From positions 47,623 to 111,622 of the forward strand of contig CANOMQ010000009.1 in the NCBI GenBank assembly GCA_947567595.1: DNA of 64,000 bases, given 5' to 3'. The translations under genes were made by a program, and so were the position numbers. The notes beneath the pieces were generated by a model, which worked only from the letters and a program-made list of their open reading frames with translations, was not told the DNA's origin and made no database searches. The stretch comes from an uncultured Lachnospiraceae bacterium (GTDB lineage Bacteria; Bacillota; Clostridia; Lachnospirales; Lachnospiraceae). This document shows, one piece after another, positions 50,957 to 58,147 of the stretch. Every line of letters begins with the position of its first letter. Position 1 is the first letter of the stretch.

Positions 50957-51565
50957 TCAAATCCCCATCCGCTCCAACGCCGCAGCCGCTTTCTCATTTC
51001 CTTGTCCGGCGGCCTGCGTGTACCAAGACTCCGCCATATCCATGTCTTCCTCCACGCCCTGACCTTTTTCGTAACAAAGCCCCATATTATACTGCGCGCG
51101 GGCATTTCCCTGTTCGGCGGCTTTTTTCCACCATTTCGCCGCCATGCCCATATCTTTCTTCACGCCCCTGCCGCTGCAATAGCAGTTGCCTAAATTAATC
51201 TGTGCGGACATCTCGCCCTGTTCGGCGGCTTTTGCATACCAAAGGACTGCCTTGCCCCAGTCCTGCTCCACACCCCTACCGTTGGCATAGCAGACACCCA
51301 GATTGAATTGTGCGTCCGCATGTCCCTGTTCGGCGGCTTTGCGGTACCAGTAAGCCGCGTTTGCGTCGTCCTGCTCCACGCCCTCGCCATTTTCATAACA
51401 GACGCCAAGACCAGCCTGCGCGTTGATACTGCCCTGCTCGGCGGCTTCCGTCCACCAATAGACATACTTGTAACAGTTTCCCAGCTCGTCCAGTGCGGCG
51501 GCTTTGTCGGCTGAAACATCAGTTTCCTCCTCTTGCATAAACAAATCTGACTGATTGTTCTCCAT
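50957..51565 (-). CDS. Sel1-repeat protein
   Basis: A 202-residue protein with four full 36-residue Sel1 repeats (residues ~45-80, 81-116, 117-152, 153-188; consensus AQ..LG.CY..G.GV.QD...A..WY.KAAEQG). A shortened first repeat (~25-44) lacks about 15 central residues. Sel1 repeats form alpha-solenoids that mediate protein-protein contact. There is no signal peptide. It lies directly downstream of the ankyrin-repeat gene on the same strand, with GGAGAG as ribosome binding site. Partner unknown. Confidence 0.9.
   Translation of the reverse strand: MENNQSDLFMQEEETDVSADKAAALDELGNCYKYVYWWTEAAEQGSINAQAGLGVCYENGEGVEQDDANAAYWYRKAAEQGHADAQFNLGVCYANGRGVEQDWGKAVLWYAKAAEQGEMSAQINLGNCYCSGRGVKKDMGMAAKWWKKAAEQGNARAQYNMGLCYEKGQGVEEDMDMAESWYTQAAGQGNEKAAAALERMGI
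51015..51445 (-). repeat. 108-base tandem repeats coding Sel1 units
   Basis: The four Sel1 repeats are similar at DNA level with a 108-base period; a TTCGGCGGCTTT element recurs at about 51113, 51221, 51329 and 51437. The near identity suggests recent duplication or gene conversion. The repeat number may vary between strains. Confidence 0.65.
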
Positions 51566-51682
51566 AATCCATTCTCTCCGATCTATTTTTTTCTACAATT
51601 CCTACTAATTCCCTGCTCCCGCCACAAGCAATTGCTCCACTGTAGCAGCATATTATCAAGCTGCATGTTCTATTTTCTCCTT

Positions 51683-53929
51683 TCAGACATCTTTTGCACC
51701 TGCTGAAAGCAACAGCTCCACAAGCTGCGGCAGCTCTGCCTCGATTGCATAGGAAATGACGCTGTTTTGTTCATTGTCAACGGCATCCACGTCCGCGCCC
51801 TCCAAGACCAGCATTTGGGCGAACTCGGTTTTTCCTTCGGCGACCGCATACATCAGGGGGGTATGTCCGTCCGATGTTTTTGCGTTGATGTCCGCGCCTG
51901 CCGAAAGCAGTGTTTTCCCTAGATACGGATTTCCTTTTGCGGCTGCCAGATGTAACGCCGTGACACCGTCCCCGTTCGCGCAGTCTGCCGCCGCGCCTGC
52001 CGAAAGCAGCACCTTTGCAAGCACCAGATTGGCATTCCTTACCGCCATCATAAGCGGGGTATCGCCAGTGTCACTGGCTTTGTTGATACTGTCCCGGTTT
52101 TGTTTCCTGCTTCGTTCCAATAAGAGCCTGACAATTTCAATCTGCCCGAACTGGCAGGCATAATGGAGCATTGTAAAGCCTTCCATGTCGGTGTCGTCTG
52201 TGTCCGTTCCCATACGCGAAAGAAGCTCCTTTACAAGCTGTTGCTGTTTTGCGGCAATGGCATACACGACGGCTGTCCTTCCGGTGTTATCCTTCATGCA
52301 AACATCGACTGCCGGATTTTTCAAAAAGCTGAGCACGGCGGCTGTCCTTGCGTTTTTTGCCATGAACATTAACGGCGTATAGCCATTATTATCGGCGCAG
52401 TTTACGTCAGCTCCGGCTTTTACAAGTAAATTGATGATTGGCAGGGTGCCCAGCGCCGCCGAAAAGTGCAGCGGCATGTCATTTTTCCTGTCCCCGATAT
52501 TCGGGTCAGCGCCGTTGTCAAGCAGCATTTTCACAATATCAAGCGCATTGTTTTTGCAGGCGTAAATCAAGGGCGTGTTGCACTCCTCGTCGCGCTCATT
52601 GATGTCGATGTCCCCGCGTTGTAAAATGACCTGCACGGAGCGCTTCTGATTGTTTTTGCACGCCTGCAGCAATGTGTCTGCCCCCATCAGCTCCAGTGCG
52701 CGCGAATAGCCTTTCTGTGCCGCAATGCTCTCGGCAGTCATGCCTTCGTTATTTTGCAGCTTATAATCCGCACCCGCCTTTAAAAGCCAAAGCACGGTTT
52801 CCTCCCTTGCTTTCATACAGGCATAGATTAAGGGCGTGTTGCCGTCGTTGTCCTGTGCATTGATGTCTGCCCCGGCGTCCACAAGTGCCCTTGCCACCTC
52901 CTCCATGACCACGACTGCCTGATGCAGCGGGCGCCTGCCGTCATTTCCGGCTGCATTCACGTCCGCGCCTTTTTTGATAAGCTCCAGAGCAATGAGGCGG
53001 TTTTTCGTCGGGGAAATGCCCTCTCCAAATCCGGTGAACCAAAATTTCATGGGAAACAGGGACTTCATCAGTACGGTATATCCGTCGGTATCTGTGAGGT
53101 CTAGCTGTGTCAGCAGGGAAATGATTTTCTGTTTCTTTGTAAACATGGGATCGTTTTCTTTAACGGTTCTGCCGCAAAATTCCCGGAAAAAGTCTGACGG
53201 ATAGCGTACCAGTGAAAAGACTGGGGAATTGCCTTCTGCATCGTAAGCTGTCTCGTCTGCCCCTGCATCAAGCAGGATTTTGACCATTTCCACATTGCCA
53301 AACTGGATTGCAAGCGCAAGGGGCGTAACGCCGTCCGTTTCCACTGGCAATTCCTTGTCCGTAACGGGGGCGCTTCCGGCTGCGTTTATGTCAAAGCCCT
53401 GTTCAAGCAGTATTTTGGCAAGGCGGATGTAGCCCTGCATTGCGGCGTACATCAGGGGGGTTGCTCCGTATTTGTCTGTCTTGTCGAGCGGCAGGAGGTC
53501 GTAAAGTCCGACCATGTGGACTGCTGTCAGTTCGTCGCGTCCTGCCAAAAGAGATAAGATGTTATCGCCGTCGAGCGTTTCCGAATATATGTTTGCCCCA
53601 AGTGCAATAAGCTGCGTTATGACCTTGGGCTTTAGTGCGTTGTGCTCGAGTGCGTCGTCTATGTACCGCAGCAAAAGGCAGTCATTGCCTGCAAGGTTAT
53701 AGTTGATGTCGAAGCCGTTAGAAATCAGGTATTCTACGAGGGTTATGTTGGTTTTGTTGAATTGCAGGGCTTGCAGAATGATGTCTGTCAGGTCGCACAT
53801 ATCGCTGTCGTCATCAAAATGGATTTGTAATATATGTTTTTTTAGATATGGAAGCGCGCCGTAGCAGTCTGCTTCACTATTTTCATGGTGAAAGAAGGAT
53901 TTTAGCTTGTTTTTTAATTCTGTGTTCAT
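51683..53929 (-). CDS. Large ankyrin-repeat protein
   Basis: A 748-residue protein built almost wholly of ankyrin repeats, about 15 to 17 units from ~residue 60 to the end. Clear units read DGVTPLALAIQFGNVEMVKILLDAGAD, DNDGNTPLIYACMKAREETV, DGHTPLMYAVAEGK (each shown in part only). Some units in the N-terminal third are degenerate, and two longer insertions lie near ~195 and ~270. There is no signal peptide or catalytic domain. It is a cytoplasmic interaction scaffold of unknown partner, upstream of the Sel1 gene in the same orientation. Confidence 0.9.
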   Translation of the reverse strand: MNTELKNKLKSFFHHENSEADCYGALPYLKKHILQIHFDDDSDMCDLTDIILQALQFNKTNITLVEYLISNGFDINYNLAGNDCLLLRYIDDALEHNALKPKVITQLIALGANIYSETLDGDNILSLLAGRDELTAVHMVGLYDLLPLDKTDKYGATPLMYAAMQGYIRLAKILLEQGFDINAAGSAPVTDKELPVETDGVTPLALAIQFGNVEMVKILLDAGADETAYDAEGNSPVFSLVRYPSDFFREFCGRTVKENDPMFTKKQKIISLLTQLDLTDTDGYTVLMKSLFPMKFWFTGFGEGISPTKNRLIALELIKKGADVNAAGNDGRRPLHQAVVVMEEVARALVDAGADINAQDNDGNTPLIYACMKAREETVLWLLKAGADYKLQNNEGMTAESIAAQKGYSRALELMGADTLLQACKNNQKRSVQVILQRGDIDINERDEECNTPLIYACKNNALDIVKMLLDNGADPNIGDRKNDMPLHFSAALGTLPIINLLVKAGADVNCADNNGYTPLMFMAKNARTAAVLSFLKNPAVDVCMKDNTGRTAVVYAIAAKQQQLVKELLSRMGTDTDDTDMEGFTMLHYACQFGQIEIVRLLLERSRKQNRDSINKASDTGDTPLMMAVRNANLVLAKVLLSAGAAADCANGDGVTALHLAAAKGNPYLGKTLLSAGADINAKTSDGHTPLMYAVAEGKTEFAQMLVLEGADVDAVDNEQNSVISYAIEAELPQLVELLLSAGAKDV

Positions 53930-54004
53930 CGCCGGGTTCCTCGCTTGGGGGGATTTTTGATTTTATTTTTCATGGAGGTGTTGGGATTATGGATAAAAGA
54001 GTCG

Positions 54005-54532
54005 TTATTGTCCATTCTCAACAAAGCTATATATTTTAACCAATTTCGTATTATCCAACCTACTATTTACTATCCCGATGTGATACACCTGCTTAGAATG
54101 TTGAATTTCCATGCACTTCGCCTCTTTGCCATCATTTATTACCGTATAATTCATATGGCTGAACATCGTTGCACTTAAAATAAAAGGATATGCTATCGCA
54201 GGTCTGAAGCAGGAAGCGATATAAAGATCATGAAACTGAATGTAGTCATCTTCCTTTTCCAAATCCGCTTAATATTTTTCAGCAAGTACCCCATGTACAT
54301 ATCCTCCAAATTGATTTTCTGTTGTTCTCGCGAAATATGGGTTTTCCTCAATATGGCTGCATATATACTTCCCAATATCATCATCTTCAATTACCGCTAC
54401 AAGCGTCCCGCTTTGAAAATCCACGCCATGATATACGCAGTCCTTGAATGATACCCATAAATCGGGGAAAAATTCCACTGCCTCATCCCATGTCAGATTT
54501 TTTCCTATATACTGGTTCTTATCCACTGCCAT
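54005..54532 (-). pseudogene. Unknown gene interrupted by one in-frame stop (87 + ~87 codons)
   Basis: The ATG at 54532 has a strong AAGGAGG site and opens an 87-residue frame (IGKNLTWDEAVEFFPDLWVS and FARTTENQFGGYVHG). A TAA at 54269-54271 ends it. The same frame then stays open for another 87 codons to 54005 with protein-like sequence (HDLYIASCFRPAIAYPFILS, VYHIGIVNSRLDNTKLVKIY), but no ribosome binding site. A single ~175-residue ancestral protein broken by a nonsense change is the simplest reading. Two coupled small genes or stop readthrough are alternatives. I do not recognise the family. Confidence 0.55.
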
Positions 54533-54702
54533 AAAGCCCCTCCTTTCTGTTCCACTTTATTTCTCTGGGCAAACAGTGGCTTTCAGAGAAAATTATCGTG
54601 CTTTGTATCTTTTGTTCATTACTTTTTCGTTACTTGTATTATAGCACAATTTACTAGCAAAATAACTTTTAATTTGGAAAATGCTTATATCAACCCCCAA
54701 TT

Positions 54703-55035
54703 TTACTTTTCCAACCCGTAACTTTCTATCCTCCACCCGGACTTTTCCCTGACAATATCCGTTTCCAAGTACGATAGGGAATCGTCATTCACCAAAACAC
54801 ATTCTACTGAAAAATGGCAGGTTTTTCCCATGTTAAACAGATTGATGTTCTCAATCCCTTTAACCCTTACAATCTCCACTTCGTCAAATTCTCCTCGGTT
54901 TGGCTGATAGCACTCAGGCTCACCCGTATAGGATTTTGCCAGCAGCGCCTTCACCCCGTCAATATCGCCTGAAAAATATGCTTTCGAAAACTGTTGCGCA
55001 ACGATGCCTGCCTTTTTGTTATGTTTCTTTTTCAT
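54703..55035 (-). CDS. NTF2-like small protein after BlaI (possible BlaR1/M56 C-terminal remnant)
   Basis: A 110-residue protein with no signal peptide. AQQFSKAYFSGDIDGVKALLA followed by ESGYLETDIV-like beta strands and WRIESYGLEK suggests an NTF2/DUF4829-type alpha+beta fold. In related bacteria, similar domains occur at the C-terminal end of BlaR1-like M56 metalloproteases encoded after BlaI. Here the membrane protease part is absent. The ATG at 55035 overlaps the blaI stop by 17 bases, so translation may be coupled, although no strong ribosome binding site is close. The BlaR1 link is from memory and uncertain. Confidence 0.55.
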   Translation of the reverse strand: MKKKHNKKAGIVAQQFSKAYFSGDIDGVKALLAKSYTGEPECYQPNRGEFDEVEIVRVKGIENINLFNMGKTCHFSVECVLVNDDSLSYLETDIVREKSGWRIESYGLEK

Positions 55036-55429
55036 TTTTGTGTGCGCGTTCCTTTCCGTTTTCCTTTTCCAAGGAATCAAGAAATTCCCGCAGTTCCTTT
55101 ACTTCCTTCCCCGAAAGCCTGCTGCCATGATATAAGCTTGCCACCAGCTTTGCGGCGGACTTATCATACAACTTCTCCAAGAAGGAGTCGCTCTCTTCCA
55201 TTTTATACTGCTCCTCCGATACAATGGCAGTATAGTAATTTGTGCGCGTGCTTCTGTCACAGGATACATAGCCCTTCTCAACCATACGCGCCAGTGCCGT
55301 CATCAGGCTTGCCAGCTTCCAGTCAAGCTTTCCCCGCACTTCGTCCAAAATCTGATTGGAAGTCAGTGCCTCATTTTTACGCCATAACGCTTTCATAATT
55401 TCAAATTCGGAGTCGGATAATTTTTTCAT
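55019..55429 (-). CDS. BlaI/MecI/CopY family transcriptional repressor
   Basis: A 136-residue winged-helix repressor. LSDSEFEIMKALWRKNEAL and TSNQILDEVRGKLDWKLASLMTALARMVEKGYV (read as two short blocks) give the HTH and wing, with the dimerisation helices and SKLYHGSRL-type tail after it. These repressors are normally inactivated by an adjacent BlaR1-type sensor protease. No such gene is present here, only a small NTF2-like gene. The promoter at 55483-55510 is close to consensus. Confidence 0.92.
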   Translation of the reverse strand: MKKLSDSEFEIMKALWRKNEALTSNQILDEVRGKLDWKLASLMTALARMVEKGYVSCDRSTRTNYYTAIVSEEQYKMEESDSFLEKLYDKSAAKLVASLYHGSRLSGKEVKELREFLDSLEKENGKERAHKNEKET

Positions 55430-55482
55430 GATTTATTCGTCCTTTCAAAAATGATAATCGGGTTGTTGTTCTTTTATCTAAT

Positions 55483-55510
55483 ATTATACAATAAGTTAAT
55501 TTTATGTCAA
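55483..55510 (-). promoter_or_regulatory. Promoter of the blaI-like gene
   Basis: On the minus strand, TTGACA (55505-55510), 16 bases and TATAAT (55483-55488) are present. An AT-rich imperfect dyad across the -10 (TTATTGTATAA...TTAGATAA) may be the repressor's own site, though no clear TACA-TGTA core is seen. Confidence 0.7.
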
Positions 55511-55523
55511 GGGAAATCCGTGT

Positions 55524-55562
55524 ATAAAAATCAGGAGTACCCCGACTTTTCGGAATACTCCC
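55524..55562 (-). terminator. Intrinsic terminator of the glucosidase gene
   Basis: On the minus strand a 12-bp stem starting GGAGTATTCCGA with a 4-base loop is followed by a T run, 22 bases past the glucosidase stop codon and just upstream of the blaI promoter. Confidence 0.8.
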
Positions 55563-55583
55563 TTGTGTGTCATTCTATTGCTA

Positions 55584-57209
55584 TCATTTCTTTGCCTTCC
55601 AATACATCCTAGCCTCATAAGGACGCAAAGTCGCTGGCTGCTCAATGTCTTCATAATTGCAAATAAGAAGCTCCATAGAGGACGCCATATCCTCCAGCGG
55701 GCACTCTGGCGTCTGACCGTAAAAATTGCAGATAACTAAAAGCTGCGCTTCCTCATCTTCCCTGATATATGCAAATATATTCTCGTCCTCCGCAAGCAGC
55801 AGCTTAAAATCCCCTTCGACAAATACAGGATAGTCTTTGCGCAGACGAATCAGTTTTTTATAACAATTGAAAATGGAATTTTCATCTTCTACCTGCTGCG
55901 ACGCATTTATTTCTTTATAATTCGGATTGACTTTTATCCAAGGCACCGCGTCCGTAAAGCCTGCATTTTTCCCATCGTTCCACTGCATTGGCGTCCTTGC
56001 GTTATCCCGGCTCTTTGCGTGAATGGACTTCATAATGTCCTCTTCCTTGTAACCGTTCTCCAAACGCTCCTTATACATATTCAGGGTCTCAATGTCCCGA
56101 TATTCCTCTATGCCATATGCCACATTGGTCATTCCAAGCTCTTCGCCCTGATAGATATAGGGCGTGCCCTGCATTCCATGCAAAAGGATTGCCAGCATTT
56201 TGGCTGATTTTGTCCGGTTTTTTCCGTCATCTCCCCATCGTGAAACAATTCTTGGAAGGTCATGGTTATCCCAAAAAAGACTGTTCCAGCCTTTTCCATA
56301 CAGCTCCTTCTGCCAGCGTGCAAATACCTCCTTCAGCTTCAGAAACGGCAGAGGCGACAAATCCCACTTCTCTTTTCCTTCCACTTGGTCTAAGCAGATA
56401 TGTTCAAACTGGAATACCATGGACAGCTCACTGTTATCGGGATTGCTGTACAATTTTGCAAGCTGTGTTGTTGCACCCCATGCTTCCCCGACAGTTACCA
56501 AATCCGCTTTTTGGAAGGTCTCCCTGCTCAGCTCCCTTATAAATTCATGAAGCCTTGTACCATTCGTCGTAATCTGCCTGTCCGGCTCCTTTGCAACCAA
56601 GTCAATCACATCCAGCCGGAACCCTCCTACTCCTTTGGCAATCCACCAGTTAATCATATCGTAAATCTCCTGACGGACCTTTGGATTTTCCCAGTTCAAA
56701 TCCGGCTGCTTTACGGAAAACTGATGAAAATAATACTGCTGTATTTCGGGAACCCATTCCCATGCCGAACCGCCAAACGCCGCCCTCATTTCATTCGGCG
56801 GTACGCCTTCTTTGCCATCCCTCCACACGTAATAGTCATGATAAGGATTTTCCCTGCTCTTTTTGGCCTCCTGAAACCAGTGATGTTCGTCCGAAGAATG
56901 GTTTAATACCAAATCCATGATAATACGGATATTATGTTTCCCTGCCTCCGCAATCAGCCGTTCCATATCCCCAAGCGTGCCAAACATCGGATCAATATCC
57001 CGGTAATCCGAAATATCATATCCGTTGTCATCCTGTGGGGATTTATATACCGGAGAAAGCCAGATTGCATTGATTCCCAAGTTCTCTAAATAGTCCAATT
57101 TGGATATCATTCCCTGCAAATCGCCTATTCCGTCATTGTTGCTGTCCGCGAAGCTGCGGGGATAAATCTGATAAATCACAGCGCTTTTCCACCATTTATT
57201 ATTGCTCAC
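55584..57209 (-). CDS. malL: Oligo-1,6-glucosidase / alpha-glucosidase (GH13)
   Basis: A 541-residue cytoplasmic GH13 enzyme that cleaves alpha-glucosidic bonds in isomaltose, sucrose or related sugars. The (beta/alpha)8 barrel motifs are IMDLVLNHSSDEH (region I), GGFRLDVIDLVAKEP (nucleophile Asp), TVGEAWG (acid/base Glu) and FWDNHDLPRIVSRWG (third catalytic Asp). The probable start is the GTG at 57209, 8 bases after AAAGGAG. The ATG-type reading from 57227 would place that site inside the gene. It is a single-gene unit with its own promoter and terminator. Confidence 0.94.
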   Translation of the reverse strand: MSNNKWWKSAVIYQIYPRSFADSNNDGIGDLQGMISKLDYLENLGINAIWLSPVYKSPQDDNGYDISDYRDIDPMFGTLGDMERLIAEAGKHNIRIIMDLVLNHSSDEHHWFQEAKKSRENPYHDYYVWRDGKEGVPPNEMRAAFGGSAWEWVPEIQQYYFHQFSVKQPDLNWENPKVRQEIYDMINWWIAKGVGGFRLDVIDLVAKEPDRQITTNGTRLHEFIRELSRETFQKADLVTVGEAWGATTQLAKLYSNPDNSELSMVFQFEHICLDQVEGKEKWDLSPLPFLKLKEVFARWQKELYGKGWNSLFWDNHDLPRIVSRWGDDGKNRTKSAKMLAILLHGMQGTPYIYQGEELGMTNVAYGIEEYRDIETLNMYKERLENGYKEEDIMKSIHAKSRDNARTPMQWNDGKNAGFTDAVPWIKVNPNYKEINASQQVEDENSIFNCYKKLIRLRKDYPVFVEGDFKLLLAEDENIFAYIREDEEAQLLVICNFYGQTPECPLEDMASSMELLICNYEDIEQPATLRPYEARMYWKAKK

Positions 57210-57266
57210 GTTGTGTACTCCTTTCAATGAATTTTGTATCTGTTTTCTATTGCAACTATTTTTTCC

Positions 57267-57295
57267 ATTATAATATGTATTTGGAGCAAATACAA
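57267..57295 (-). promoter_or_regulatory. Promoter of the glucosidase gene
   Basis: On the minus strand, TTGTAT (57290-57295), 17 bases and TATAAT (57267-57272) are present, with a leader of about 50 bases to the GTG start. No cre-like site is obvious. Confidence 0.65.
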
Positions 57296-57364
57296 TCTAA
57301 TCCTCTCATTCCCCTAATATCTTTCAAAACCGGTCTCAACTGCCCCTTGTTCCTTCACTTATTT

Positions 57365-58147
57365 TCAGGTATTGTTTTTCCCTTTCATCGAAACAGAAGA
57401 AAGAACCACAACCACCAAAACCCCAGCCCCGACAACAACGCACACGCCTGCCACAAGCACTGCATACTCCAAAAACCCGTCCCATTCCTGATGGTAAGCC
57501 CTGCCCAAAAACGGAATGACAAGGACAACCGCAGCATACCAGACACTCGGCACTGCTATCTTTTTCCTGCATTTCCCCGCGTTTTCAAGCCGCCGCGCGC
57601 CAAACAAACCCGTACAGGCTTTTTCCGCAATCCAATATAAAACGAACAAAGACGAAAAGTATACCGCCGTCCCAATCATCGTGTGCAGCCGCTGCGCCGT
57701 AATTCCCTGTTGTGTCAGCAGCTTTGACGTAAACCTGTTTTCTGCAAGCAGAAGCGGAAGATAAACTGCTGCCGTTATCCGTATCCCGTTTACGATAATA
57801 GTTGTCATATAGGCAAATCCCGCGCTGAACAAAAGCCAAAGCGCTTTTTTCCTGCCCGTCGCCAGCCGATGGGTAAATGAGAACACTGCCATCAGGAATG
57901 TCAGCACAAGAAACCGCACGCCCGCGCACGAGGCGGCAATGATAAACCGATACTTGCCACTGACATACCCGATTTTTGCAACGTATTCAAACGAAATACC
58001 CCCAAGAATTTTCACCCACCATGCGACGGGGGCTAAAATCCATATAAGGGCGTCGCTGTCCGCCGTATTGTAAAACTGCCGGAGCAAAACCGCGGCAAAT
58101 ACGGCAGACAGGTAAACAGAAAGAGAAGTCAGCCCGCTTTTTTTCAT
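57365..58147 (-). CDS. Exosortase (XrtK-like)
   Basis: A 260-residue membrane protein with about seven to eight helices. It has the exosortase/archaeosortase catalytic set: Cys74 in AASCAGVRF, Arg123 in VNGIRI, and His155 in QRLHTMIG, each beside a hydrophobic helix. Exosortases cleave C-terminal sorting signals and transfer the protein to a surface acceptor. It starts at 58147 with an ATGA overlap with the preceding gene and a GGAG site 7 bases upstream, so it is translationally coupled to its likely substrate, the VIT-VWA protein. C-terminal helices beyond ~195 are an extension to the core. The XrtK subtype is my best recollection; the exosortase fold itself is well supported. Confidence 0.82.
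   Translation of the reverse strand: MKKSGLTSLSVYLSAVFAAVLLRQFYNTADSDALIWILAPVAWWVKILGGISFEYVAKIGYVSGKYRFIIAASCAGVRFLVLTFLMAVFSFTHRLATGRKKALWLLFSAGFAYMTTIIVNGIRITAAVYLPLLLAENRFTSKLLTQQGITAQRLHTMIGTAVYFSSLFVLYWIAEKACTGLFGARRLENAGKCRKKIAVPSVWYAAVVLVIPFLGRAYHQEWDGFLEYAVLVAGVCVVVGAGVLVVVVLSSVSMKGKNNT

Noticed and set aside
51015-51445. Regular 108-base repeats considered as a CRISPR-like array
   Set aside because: They are in-frame Sel1 coding repeats with no unique spacers and no cas genes.
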